Below, piece by piece: positions 53,437 through 61,644 of a DNA stretch of 64,000 bases. Under the pieces are notes generated by a model. It saw only the letters and a program-made list of their open reading frames with translations, made no database searches and had not been told where the DNA came from. Position numbers and translations under genes: made by a program. Source of the DNA: Marinomonas balearica (lineage in GTDB: Bacteria; Pseudomonadota; Gammaproteobacteria; Pseudomonadales; Marinomonadaceae); assembly GCF_004362145.1 (NCBI RefSeq), contig NZ_SNXC01000010.1:248001-312000 (forward strand), written 5' to 3'. Each line of letters opens with the position of its first letter. Position 1 is the first letter of the stretch.

Positions 53437-54408
53437 GTGGTAAATGGTGCCCATTCTGGTAAACTACTTCGCCCACGATTTTTAGTGATTCCTATGCACG
53501 ATTCTGAGTTTACATTGCCGTTATCATTCAAGCTCGCAAGCGAGATTGGGTTAGAGGAGAGCGTCTTGTTGTCGTTTTTAAGGCAACATGCTTTTATGAG
53601 CAGAAACACTGTCCTGCATTTCCCAGATGACACGCTGACTTCGTTGTTGTCGTTTTGGACCACACCTATCCTCATTAGGCATTTGAATAGCCTACAAGCG
53701 ATGGGGCAATTGAAGTTCCGACGAACAGAAACCGGAATTGACGTTCAGCTTGCGACGCAGACAGGGGCTGCTCAATCTGCCAATGCTTCTTTGGAGGCGG
53801 CTCATTCGCAGAGCGCTCAGCCGAATGGTTACTCATCTCAAGTAGAAAACGATGTTGTTTCAAAAGTTGGAAAACTTCAGCGCGCAGCAAAAGAGAAGGG
53901 GAGTATGGCCCCGAACGAAGGATATTCGGCAAACAGGGTTACGCCAGCTGCGCGGGTAAAAAGCCCCGGGTCTCAGCCTCGGCATACTCAGCCAATGGCG
54001 CAGAATCACAGCGCTCAAACCGATTCGAATTTTTCATCGGGCTATCCTGCGCAACAAGATCGTCGCGGTGTTTCTGATTTTGATATCTATCTTGAGCAAA
54101 AAGAGCGAACGCGCCAGCCAGATCAATGGCTACCAGAAGAAGCGACCATTGAACAAATTTGTCAATCTGGCATCCCTCGTCAGTTTGCAGTGGAGCTCCA
54201 GACTGAATTTTTGCTACGCATCAGAGAACAGCGTAAAAATGTGCGTACGTGGAACAGCGAATTTTTCAAATACGTAAAACGACAATGGCAATATAAACAA
54301 TCAGATAGGCAGTCCTATGAAGGAACCTCAGTCAGCTCACCATCTGGCAAATCCTCTCGTGAGCAAATTAGCAGCGCCCTCACAAACATCCACGACACAG
54401 ACTGGTAA
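53437..54408 (+). CDS. DnaT-like primosomal protein
   Basis: The 323-residue protein has an N-terminal winged-helix-like region (about 20-115: FKLASEIGLEESVLLSFLRQ, LTSLLSFWTTP), a long low-complexity linker rich in Gln, Ser, Asn and Pro (about 105-215), and a C-terminal domain WLPEEATIEQICQSGIP with NVRTWNSEFFKYVKRQWQ, which matches the ssDNA-binding domain of DnaT. DnaT acts in PriA-dependent replication restart with a helicase loader; the next gene is a lambda-P-like candidate loader, overlapping by 92 bases. The start is uncertain: GTG 53437 has no clear ribosome-binding site, and ATG 53494 is an alternative. Confidence 0.75.
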   Translation: MVNGAHSGKLLRPRFLVIPMHDSEFTLPLSFKLASEIGLEESVLLSFLRQHAFMSRNTVLHFPDDTLTSLLSFWTTPILIRHLNSLQAMGQLKFRRTETGIDVQLATQTGAAQSANASLEAAHSQSAQPNGYSSQVENDVVSKVGKLQRAAKEKGSMAPNEGYSANRVTPAARVKSPGSQPRHTQPMAQNHSAQTDSNFSSGYPAQQDRRGVSDFDIYLEQKERTRQPDQWLPEEATIEQICQSGIPRQFAVELQTEFLLRIREQRKNVRTWNSEFFKYVKRQWQYKQSDRQSYEGTSVSSPSGKSSREQISSALTNIHDTDW

Positions 54409-55138
54409 CGCTTCGGACGCCGGGCGCAATTCGGCAGACAGTGCCCAACAAACAGAAGAAGAGCAAAGAACCCGCCTGCTCGTGAATATGCTGTTTGCTC
54501 GCTTTAAAGCAATATACACTCATAAATTTGCATCAGCATACAGCACCACAGAAGAAGTTAAGCTTGCCAAACGTGAATGGGCGATTGCTCTTAAAGGTTT
54601 TAAAGAGCCTTTGTTAGCGTATGCGGTAGAGAGAGCAAAAGAGCAATTTGCGTGGCCGCCTTCTATTTCGGAATTTCTAAAAGTCATTCACTCAGCTTAC
54701 AAAGCCTATGGAATGGCAGACCCTCGCAGTGCGTACGCAGAAGCCGCTCGTTGCCGAATTGATCCAAGAGAGTTTAATTGGTCTCATCCAGTGGTTTTTC
54801 ATGCGGGTTGTGACGTCGGCTGGTTTAAATTGAAGACCGAAGAAGAACACGTAACTTGGTCTGTATTTGAGAAAGCCTACTTGTCTTTGGTTGATCGAGT
54901 AATTGAAGGCGAAAACTTCAGCATTCCCACTGTGACACTGATTGAAAATAAAGCGACATTGAACGTTGCTCAGATCATCACGGAGATTGCAGCGACAATA
55001 TCTGTATCAGAAGATGAAATTGCGCCAATCATGTACTATCTTCATAAAACGCCTAATACATTGATTCGTAAGCAGTATCGAGAGCGTGCAAAAAATCAAC
55101 TGATTACAATGGGATATAAAGAAAACATCCCTGATTAA
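54317..55138 (+). CDS. Replication protein P-like putative helicase loader
   Basis: The 273-residue protein has a disordered N-terminus of about 50 residues, then a core with MLFARFKAIYTHKFASA, KLAKREWAIALKGF and FAWPPSISEFLKVI, which matches the lambda replication protein P family in order and spacing. P proteins bind DnaB helicase and load it at origins. There is no Walker motif, so it is not DnaC. The overlap of 92 bases with the DnaT-like gene suggests either coupling or an internal true start. Family call is by pattern recall and should be tested. Confidence 0.65.
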   Translation: MKEPQSAHHLANPLVSKLAAPSQTSTTQTGNASDAGRNSADSAQQTEEEQRTRLLVNMLFARFKAIYTHKFASAYSTTEEVKLAKREWAIALKGFKEPLLAYAVERAKEQFAWPPSISEFLKVIHSAYKAYGMADPRSAYAEAARCRIDPREFNWSHPVVFHAGCDVGWFKLKTEEEHVTWSVFEKAYLSLVDRVIEGENFSIPTVTLIENKATLNVAQIITEIAATISVSEDEIAPIMYYLHKTPNTLIRKQYRERAKNQLITMGYKENIPD

Positions 55139-55286
55139 GGCGATAAATGTTTAAAAACGTAAACAATGTAACCAAATGCATATATTTATCTAGGCTGAAA
55201 CGGCGCTAAGAGATAATATAAAGACAAAGTAAAAGACAACCAAAAAGACTGTAAAAGCTATAAATGTATTGGGTGGTGAGACAACA

Positions 55287-55928
55287 GTGCACAAGATACT
55301 CATAGTGGATGACCACGATTTAGTGTGTGAAGGATTAAAAAGAGTGTTGCAGGATGCGCCGGAATTGGCGGTAATTGGTGTGGCTCACAGCGGAGAAGAA
55401 GCTCTGGATTTTATTCGTAAAGAGCAACCCAATATCGTTCTTATGGATGTACACATGCCAGGAATTGGCGGGCTAGGGGCAACAGTGGAGATTACACGTC
55501 GTTACCCTTCTATCAAGGTCGTTGCTTTATCGGCTATGGACGACAATCCATACCCTACAAAATTGATCGAAGCAGGAGCAAGTGGTTACGTTACAAAAGG
55601 TGCGGAATCATTGGAGCTGCTAGATGCAATTGATACAGTATCGAAGGGTGAGCGTTACATATCAAAAAGTGTGGCCCAAAAAATTGCGTTAGCAAAAACA
55701 TCATCGGTCGACGGCGATTCTCCGTTGCACGCTTTATCTGAAAGAGAGCTTCAGGTAGCGCAGATGATAGTGGATTGTAAAAAATCGAACGAAATAGCCG
55801 ATCAATTAAATGTTAGCCCAAAAACAGTAAGCACATACAGAGCACGTATCTTCTCGAAGCTAAACATAGAAAGTGATGTTGAACTTGCGCGATTGGCGAT
55901 GCGTTACAACATTCTCGGCCTAGGTTAA
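55287..55928 (+). CDS. gacA: Response regulator GacA/UvrY
   Basis: The 213-residue regulator (NarL/FixJ class) controls small RNAs of the Csr/Rsm system on phosphorylation by GacS/BarA. The receiver domain has ILIVDDHDLV, the phosphoacceptor Asp in VLMDVHMPG and the Lys in YVTKGAE; the LuxR-type helix-turn-helix (about 148-210) has LSERELQVAQMIVD and NVSPKTVSTYRARIFSKLNI. The start is GTG 55287, with GGTGAG upstream. It precedes uvrC by 53 bases, as in Pseudomonas and E. coli. Confidence 0.94.
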   Translation: MHKILIVDDHDLVCEGLKRVLQDAPELAVIGVAHSGEEALDFIRKEQPNIVLMDVHMPGIGGLGATVEITRRYPSIKVVALSAMDDNPYPTKLIEAGASGYVTKGAESLELLDAIDTVSKGERYISKSVAQKIALAKTSSVDGDSPLHALSERELQVAQMIVDCKKSNEIADQLNVSPKTVSTYRARIFSKLNIESDVELARLAMRYNILGLG

Positions 55929-55981
55929 TGTAAGTAGGCTGCTTCTTCGCAAGTATATCAAAACGTATAAAACGAGGCTGC

Positions 55982-57805
55982 GTGGACAATTCAGAGTTTG
56001 ACCCTAAGCATTTTGTCCGTCATTTAACGGCAAGGCCTGGGGTCTATCGAATGTACGGTAAGGATGAATTGCTGTACGTTGGTAAAGCAAAAAACTTAAA
56101 AAATCGAGTTTCCAGTTATTTCCGGGCAACAGGTTTAACGACAAAAACCATGGCTCTGGTCAGTCGTATTGATGCGATCGAAGTGACCATCACGAAAAGT
56201 GAAACCGAAGCACTTTTGCTTGAGCAAACTCTGATCAAGCAGCATCGTCCTCCTTATAATATCTTACTTCGTGATGATAAATCCTATCCTTATATCTTAT
56301 TGTCTAACCATGATCACCCCGCGCTTCTATTCAGGAGAGGTGGTAAAAAGGGAGAGGGTAAGTTATATGGGCCATTCCCTAGTGGCACCGCAGTAAGAGA
56401 GAGTTTGAGCACCATGCAAAAGGTGTTTAAAGTTCGTCAATGTGAAGATTCGTATTACGCAAACCGCGCCCGCCCATGCCTTCAATATCAAATCAAACGT
56501 TGCTCTGGCCCTTGTGTAGAAGGTCTGATTTCAGATGCAGAATACGCAACCGATGTGCGCCATGCGCGTATGTTCTTAGAAGGGAAAAACCAAGAATTAG
56601 TCAGTGAAATTACAACGCAGATGAAAGCTGCTGCTGTTGATATGGAGTTTGAGCGAGCGGCGGAGTTGAGAGATCAGGTTGTACAGCTCAAACACATACA
56701 AGAAGAACAGCATGTGTATGGGCAAAGCGGCGATGCTGATATTGTCGCGGCGATTATCCAACCCGGTGGGCTATGTGTTCACCTTATGCTGGTTCGTCAG
56801 GGTAAAGTAACAGGAAGCAAAAGCTACTACCCTAAAATGCCGATTGAAATATCAGAAGCGGAATTACTTAGTAATTTTGTCGCTCAATTTTATTTGTCTG
56901 GCGGGCAAGAGCTGCCAAAATCGATTATTTTAAGTCACGATATGGAAGACATAGACGTACTCCAAGCGGCGCTATTTGAAACATCAAAACGGAAAATAGA
57001 ATTGACCTCTCAGGTAAGAGGACAGCGTGCTCGTTGGCTTGATCTTGCCAAATTGAATGCCGAGCAAGGTTTGCAGGCTAGGTTAATGGATAAGCGCAAT
57101 CACTTCAGTCGAATTGCGGCCTTGCAAAAAGTGTTAGGCTTTAAATCGCCCCCAAATCACATGGAGTGTTTTGATATCAGCCACTCAAGTGGTGAAGCGA
57201 CAGTGGCGTCATGTGTTGTGTTTGGACCGGAAGGGCCTGATAAAAAACGTTATCGCTCCTTTAACATAGAAGGTGTCGAGCCGGGTGACGACTATGGTGC
57301 GATGAAGCAAGCTCTTCAGCGTCGATATAAAAGAGTTAAAGACGGAGAGATTGATGCTCCTGATGTGTTGTTGATAGACGGAGGCAAAGGTCAGTTAACT
57401 CAGGCAGAAGATGTGCTGAAAGAGTTAGGATTGGTTGATATATTCCTACTTGGCGTTGCTAAAGGGGATACTCGAAAGCCCGGGCTTGAAACGCTCTATA
57501 TCGGCTCAAAGGAAGATGAGGTTGTATTGCCTCCAGACTCCTCCGCGCTCCATCTTATTCAGCATATTCGAGATGAAGCCCACCGGTTTGCTGTAAAAAG
57601 CCATCGCAGACGGCGGGATAAAAAGCGTCGTCATTCTGTGTTGGAAAATATTCCTGGAGTTGGAGAAACTCGCCGGAAAGCGCTCCTAACCTCCTTTGGA
57701 GGCTATCAGGAGTTACTTGCTGCAAGTCAGGAGGAAATCGCAAAAGTAAAAGGAATCAGTGCAAAAAAGGCAGAAGAGATATACCAATACCTTCATAAAA
57801 GTTAA
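55982..57805 (+). CDS. uvrC: Excinuclease ABC subunit C
   Basis: UvrC makes the two incisions of nucleotide excision repair. The 607-residue protein has the GIY-YIG domain (PGVYRMYGKDELLYVGKAKN near residue 20), the UvrBC domain (ITTQMKAAAVDMEFERAAEL near 220), the RNase-H-like 5' nuclease (ECFDISHSSGEATVASCVVF near 395, DVLLIDGGKGQL) and the C-terminal HhH2 (NIPGVGETRRKALLTSFGGY). Starts at GTG. Same strand and order as gacA-uvrC-pgsA in pseudomonads. Confidence 0.96.
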   Translation: MDNSEFDPKHFVRHLTARPGVYRMYGKDELLYVGKAKNLKNRVSSYFRATGLTTKTMALVSRIDAIEVTITKSETEALLLEQTLIKQHRPPYNILLRDDKSYPYILLSNHDHPALLFRRGGKKGEGKLYGPFPSGTAVRESLSTMQKVFKVRQCEDSYYANRARPCLQYQIKRCSGPCVEGLISDAEYATDVRHARMFLEGKNQELVSEITTQMKAAAVDMEFERAAELRDQVVQLKHIQEEQHVYGQSGDADIVAAIIQPGGLCVHLMLVRQGKVTGSKSYYPKMPIEISEAELLSNFVAQFYLSGGQELPKSIILSHDMEDIDVLQAALFETSKRKIELTSQVRGQRARWLDLAKLNAEQGLQARLMDKRNHFSRIAALQKVLGFKSPPNHMECFDISHSSGEATVASCVVFGPEGPDKKRYRSFNIEGVEPGDDYGAMKQALQRRYKRVKDGEIDAPDVLLIDGGKGQLTQAEDVLKELGLVDIFLLGVAKGDTRKPGLETLYIGSKEDEVVLPPDSSALHLIQHIRDEAHRFAVKSHRRRRDKKRRHSVLENIPGVGETRRKALLTSFGGYQELLAASQEEIAKVKGISAKKAEEIYQYLHKS

Positions 57806-57931
57806 GCTAAGTACCTGATTGGATCCTCAATACTGATAGATCAGGGTGTAACCTTAAAAATGAAACACTCATGTGTTAACTCTTGTTTAGATCCGAAAAT
57901 TTTTCATTAAGCTGTATTTGTTTGGAAAACA

Positions 57932-58513
57932 ATGAACATACCTAATATTCTGACATCACTTCGCATTTTTATGATTCCTATAATGGTAGGTTTGTACTTC
58001 CTACCTTGGGAAGGGAAATATCACACCTGCGCAATAATTTTTGCCATTGCTGCGTTTACGGATTGGTTGGATGGCTTCTTAGCAAGAAAACTCGATCAGG
58101 CAACGCCGTTTGGCGCATTCTTTGATCCGGTCGCAGATAAGGTCATGGTGTCGGTTGCGTTGGCACTCTTGATTGCAAGCTATTCTAACCCATTGATGAC
58201 GTTGGCAGGCGCCGTCATTATCGGCAGAGAGATCGTCATTTCAGCTTTGAGAGAGTGGATGGCGGAAATCGGTAAACGCGCAAGTGTGGCCGTTTCTTAT
58301 GTTGGTAAGCTAAAAACTTCAATGCAAATGTTGGCAATTGTTATCTTGCTTGGCAATAAGCCAGAAACAGAATGGGCAAACGTAGGTGAGTGGGTGTTGG
58401 TTGTTGCCGCCTTACTGACACTTTGGTCTATGTATGTGTATTTGAAAGCGGCTTGGCCTGAGCTGATGCCAAACAAAGCAGATGATACTGACGCAAACGA
58501 AAAAAATAGCTAA
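57932..58513 (+). CDS. pgsA: CDP-diacylglycerol-glycerol-3-phosphate 3-phosphatidyltransferase
   Basis: PgsA catalyses the committed step of phosphatidylglycerol synthesis in the inner membrane. The 193-residue protein has about four to five membrane segments and the CDP-alcohol phosphotransferase motif DWLDGFLARKLD...GAFFDPVADK (D-x2-DG-x2-AR-x8-G-x3-D-x3-D) with all Asp residues present. The opening NIPNILTSLRI is typical. Upstream is uvrC; downstream lie the tRNA genes. Confidence 0.95.
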   Translation: MNIPNILTSLRIFMIPIMVGLYFLPWEGKYHTCAIIFAIAAFTDWLDGFLARKLDQATPFGAFFDPVADKVMVSVALALLIASYSNPLMTLAGAVIIGREIVISALREWMAEIGKRASVAVSYVGKLKTSMQMLAIVILLGNKPETEWANVGEWVLVVAALLTLWSMYVYLKAAWPELMPNKADDTDANEKNS

Positions 58514-58586
58514 GTAGGCAATTTATTTAGATTTTTCCCTTGACCTCAAGGCTAAAATCCATAAAATATGCACCACTTCTTGAGAC

Positions 58587-58661
58587 GCGGGAATAGCTCA
58601 GTGGTAGAGCACAACCTTGCCAAGGTTGGGGTCGCGAGTTCGAGCCTCGTTTCCCGCTCCA
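58587..58661 (+). tRNA. tRNA-Gly(GCC), copy 1
   Basis: Acceptor stem GCGGGAA/TTCCCGC, discriminator T, encoded CCA, anticodon GCC at 58619-58621 in a CTTGCCAAG arm, T loop TTCGAGC. First gene of the Gly-Cys-Leu cassette. Confidence 0.97.
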
Positions 58662-58684
58662 TCTCAAAAAGTTTCTGAATATTA

Positions 58685-58758
58685 GGCCGGATGGCAGAGT
58701 GGTCATGCAGCGGACTGCAACTCCGTTTACGCCGGTTCGATTCCGACTCCGGCCTCCA
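58685..58758 (+). tRNA. tRNA-Cys(GCA), copy 1
   Basis: Acceptor stem GGCCGGA/TCCGGCC, encoded CCA, anticodon GCA at 58717-58719, 74 bases as in E. coli tRNA-Cys. Differs from copy 2 by one base (T instead of G) in the variable region. Confidence 0.96.
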
Positions 58759-58772
58759 TTCAGAAAAGTACT

Positions 58773-58859
58773 GCCCGGGTGGCGAAATTGGTAGACGCAC
58801 AAGACTTAAAATCTTGCGATAGAAATATCGTACCGGTTCGATTCCGGTCCCGGGCACCA
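58773..58859 (+). tRNA. tRNA-Leu(TAA), copy 1
   Basis: Class II tRNA of 87 bases, acceptor GCCCGGG/CCCGGGC, anticodon TAA at 58807-58809, long variable arm, encoded CCA. Its last bases are also the 5' arm of the terminator. Confidence 0.97.
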
Positions 58860-58874
58860 TTTGGTGCCTTTTTT
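58853..58874 (+). terminator. Terminator overlapping the 3' end of tRNA-Leu copy 1
   Basis: GGCACC (58853-58858) pairs with GGTGCC (58863-58868), followed by TTTTTT. The first arm is the discriminator/CCA end of the tRNA. Confidence 0.85.
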
Positions 58875-58945
58875 AGTTTTACACTTCTAAAGCTAATCTT
58901 TACCATAAAGTATCAAATAAGTACGATCCGAGATAAATGCAGTGT

Positions 58946-59020
58946 GCGGGAATAGCTCAGTGGTAGAGCACAACCTTGCCAAGGTTGGGGTCGCGAGTTC
59001 GAGCCTCGTTTCCCGCTCCA
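58946..59020 (+). tRNA. tRNA-Gly(GCC), copy 2
   Basis: Identical in sequence to the gene at 58587: same acceptor stem, anticodon GCC and encoded CCA. Start of the second cassette. Confidence 0.97.
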
Positions 59021-59049
59021 TCTTTATCTCAAAAAATTTCTGAATATCA

Positions 59050-59123
59050 GGCCGGATGGCAGAGTGGTCATGCAGCGGACTGCAACTCCGTGTACGCCGG
59101 TTCGATTCCGACTCCGGCCTCCA
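59050..59123 (+). tRNA. tRNA-Cys(GCA), copy 2
   Basis: As copy 1 except one base in the variable region (CCGTGTACG here, CCGTTTACG there). Anticodon GCA, encoded CCA. Confidence 0.96.
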
Positions 59124-59136
59124 TTCAGAAAGCAAT

Positions 59137-59223
59137 GCCCGGGTGGCGAAATTGGTAGACGCACAAGACTTAAAATCTTGCGATAGAAATATCGTACCGG
59201 TTCGATTCCGGTCCCGGGCACCA
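59137..59223 (+). tRNA. tRNA-Leu(TAA), copy 2
   Basis: Identical to the gene at 58773, 87 bases, anticodon TAA, encoded CCA, ending in the shared terminator arm. Confidence 0.97.
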
Positions 59224-59239
59224 TTTGGTGCCTTTTTTT
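59217..59239 (+). terminator. Terminator overlapping the 3' end of tRNA-Leu copy 2
   Basis: GGCACC (59217-59222) / GGTGCC (59227-59232) followed by seven T, the same design as in copy 1. Confidence 0.85.
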
Positions 59240-59688
59240 ATGCCTGTCTTTTATTCCTTTTCCAGTAGCTCTGTTGCGTAGTGGTGCCTAACAGGTCTAG
59301 CGCGCTCTAAGCTTCTTCGTAGCAAATTATCGCTCGCACCTCGAAATAAACAATTTATCGAACCCTTCAAGGAATGCAGTATTTATTCCATAGAATTCTA
59401 GTGGCGCGCTTTTTGTTGATACGGGGATATGCGGCAGATCTCGCAAAAATACTGCTTAGCTGTTTGAGTATGGTGTAGATGTTTGGTGAGGTTTGGCTCT
59501 TTCGGCCATAAAATAATAGTTGGCCAGAGTTGTGTGTGAAGCTGAGAATCGATTGTGTGTGCCTGTGTTGCTTTATTTGGCTTTTATCGCAGCCACTAAT
59601 GCGTTACCTAGGCTTTGTATAAAACCATAAATATCAGGCATTTGGAGAAATGAGGAGCCTAACCATTCAACGAATGTGGCTCCTATTC
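59240..59688. other. Intergenic region after the tRNA cassettes
   Basis: No gene is recognised. The last 64 bases (59621-59684) are the first copy of a direct repeat, listed separately. The rest is moderately AT-rich without long palindromes, and contains no tRNA 3'-end duplication that would point to an integrated island boundary. Confidence 0.5.
59621..59684. repeat. 64-bp direct repeat, copy 1 (downstream of the GIY-YIG gene)
   Basis: It matches 61549-61612 with two mismatches (CA against TG at 59639-59640). The right half can fold: AGGAGCC / GGCTCCT outer arms with an inner CATTC / GAATG. It begins 5 bases beyond the stop codon of the gene at 59689 and would be the 3' end of its transcript. 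Confidence 0.9.
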
Positions 59689-61335
59689 TTAAGCTGTGGC
59701 TTTTTCGTTGTTTAGTAGCGCCATTTCTTTCTCGATAGCTAATGACTCTCTATACTCCTCGGCATCTGCTTTCATTGTCCAATGAATATCTGTGATGCCT
59801 TCTGCTTCAATAGCGCTTTTTATATCTGAAAGTGGCAATTTGAAAAACTCTTTTCTCGGGTTAACTTTATTCACTGATTGAGTGTAGAAGGCTTTGTGTA
59901 GTGCCTTCTCAAGTGATGGCGCATCTTTAGAAAATATCATTGCATGTACGTCAAAGCCAAACGGTACAGAAGCATCGCCCAGTTCTTTTACTCGATCAAG
60001 TGGTTCAAGTCTCCTTGTCATCCCTACTTTATAGATATGTTCCCCAAAGCTGCCAATATTACTAATAATATAGACGTGTCCTTGCTTGGTTTGTTGGGCC
60101 ATAGAGATCGCTCGTTGTCCTTTCAGCTCCGCTTCAGATAGCTTTAATTCAAGCTCTGCAAGTTGTGCTTCATATTGTTTCTTTTGGTCATCCGATGCGT
60201 CGGATAGCTCTTTTCGTGCCTTTTCTAATGCTTTTTGAAGTAATCGTTCTTCCTTTTCAGCTTCTTTTATAGCTTTCTCCATCTCGCGGCGTGCTTTGTC
60301 TTCTTCGCGGATTTGTTCTCTAATAGCTCTTTGTTCCGCGAGCGCTTGCTGTTTGAGTTCATGAGTGGCGACTGCCCACTTTAGTTCATCTAGACGAGCA
60401 TCTAAAAACTCTCGTGATATGCGGGCGTTTCTAAAGGGTTTTCCGTTATGATTTACAAGGGAGAAGGCGTCGATAATCTCTTGTTTAATCTTTCCTAAGT
60501 TATCATGCTTCACCTTTGATAGCGCAGAATCGACCTTGCCATTAAATGCATCAATTACAAAATGAATAGCATATTTGCGTCGGTTTGGTTCGGCGTAATC
60601 GCAGTCGGCTGCTCTGCCGATACTAATTAACTCTTTAATGCGCTTGCGTTGGGTTTTTAGTTGTTCACCGGCTTCTTTGTGGCTGAATTCTTCTGCCAGT
60701 TCATCTAGTACGGTGTGGTTTGGGATTATGTAATCGTCTTTGTAGCCATCAATAGCATTCTGCATCGCTATGATTGCGTCTTGATAGTGATCGGCTTTAC
60801 TTTTCGCTTCGAGTGCTTCGCCAGCTATATCTTGAGCGCGTTTGTTGGCGTATTCGATTATTCTATCTGATTCGGCTAATGCTTCGCTTTTTAGTTGTTC
60901 TGATTTTTCTAGTGCTTTTTCTTGGGTCTCTTTTCCATTTCGTCGCAGAAGTTGAGCTTCTTCTTTAGCATCTAGTATGAGTGATGCGGCCTCTTCTTGG
61001 GCGCTATTAACGATTGTATAAGCGTCATCTTTGCTCTTTTGAATTGCCTTACGTGCTTTTTCATCTGCTTCAGCTAAAGCAACGCGTGCTGTTTCCGTAA
61101 GTTCAGTTGCCTCGTTCCTGAGTTGTTCTGCCTCGACTTCCGCGTCAAAAATTGGAGAAAGCTTTTGTCTTAATGATTCAACTTCACTTTGGCATTTCGA
61201 GTTCCTGTCACTTAGGTTATTAAATCGTTTTTTGAAGGTACGTGCTCGAATCCAAAAAAAGATTGCTAGGCAGACAGGAGAGAGGAGGATGAGGGATCCA
61301 ATAATTGCTCCAGCAGTCGATGTGTTCTGTTCCAT
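59689..61335 (-). CDS. Membrane-anchored coiled-coil DUF4041 / T5orf172 (GIY-YIG) protein
   Basis: The 548-residue protein has an N-terminal membrane segment (AGAIIGSLILLSPVCLAIFF, about 8-27), a long Glu/Ala/Lys-rich coiled coil (about 35-185), a DUF4041-like middle (about 190-330, with GRAADCDYAEPNRRKYAIHF), a second coiled coil (about 335-420) and a C-terminal T5orf172 domain of the GIY-YIG superfamily: GHVYIISNIG, YKVGMTRRLEPLDRVKEL, Glu in SLEKALHKAF and NPRKEFFKL. ATG 61335 is chosen since GGGAG lies at proper distance; upstream codons to 61365 look non-coding. Such proteins occur in phages and variable regions; a defence or DNA-processing role is only inferred. Confidence 0.85.
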   Translation of the reverse strand: MEQNTSTAGAIIGSLILLSPVCLAIFFWIRARTFKKRFNNLSDRNSKCQSEVESLRQKLSPIFDAEVEAEQLRNEATELTETARVALAEADEKARKAIQKSKDDAYTIVNSAQEEAASLILDAKEEAQLLRRNGKETQEKALEKSEQLKSEALAESDRIIEYANKRAQDIAGEALEAKSKADHYQDAIIAMQNAIDGYKDDYIIPNHTVLDELAEEFSHKEAGEQLKTQRKRIKELISIGRAADCDYAEPNRRKYAIHFVIDAFNGKVDSALSKVKHDNLGKIKQEIIDAFSLVNHNGKPFRNARISREFLDARLDELKWAVATHELKQQALAEQRAIREQIREEDKARREMEKAIKEAEKEERLLQKALEKARKELSDASDDQKKQYEAQLAELELKLSEAELKGQRAISMAQQTKQGHVYIISNIGSFGEHIYKVGMTRRLEPLDRVKELGDASVPFGFDVHAMIFSKDAPSLEKALHKAFYTQSVNKVNPRKEFFKLPLSDIKSAIEAEGITDIHWTMKADAEEYRESLAIEKEMALLNNEKATA

Positions 61336-61644
61336 GAATGTGCTCCCTGTACGATGGAGTTCCAATATAACGTAACTTCTAGAGAAATAAAATGTGATGT
61401 ATTACGTTATTGAATCAATAGGATTTCGGTGTCGTTGAGGTAGAAAGCACAAAGTCATCTTTAGGTCGGAAGGAGTTTTATCGCTGGTGTGATTGGGTTT
61501 TGTGGGGGTGAGTTAAGTCTTGCAGTAGATCACGATACGAATGCTTGTAAAACCATAAATATCAGGTGTTTGGAGAAATGAGGAGCCTAACCATTCAACG
61601 AATGTGGCTCCTGCTGTGTTCAGGTTCTCAAGTTGCTTTCAAGT
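61336..61644. other. Intergenic region between the GIY-YIG and chemoreceptor genes
   Basis: No gene is recognised. It must hold the promoter of the minus-strand gene at 61335 and carries the second 64-bp direct repeat at 61549-61612, 32 bases beyond the chemoreceptor stop codon. Confidence 0.5.
61549..61612. repeat. 64-bp direct repeat, copy 2 (downstream of the chemoreceptor gene)
   Basis: Same sequence and orientation as 59621-59684 apart from two adjacent bases. Together they bracket a ~1.93-kb segment containing only the DUF4041/GIY-YIG gene. Confidence 0.9.

Noticed and set aside
59621..61612. Integron-type attC sites suggested by GCCTAAC motifs in the 64-bp repeats
   Set aside because: A matching GTTRRRY partner at attC spacing is missing in both copies, and the folded arms do not follow attC architecture.
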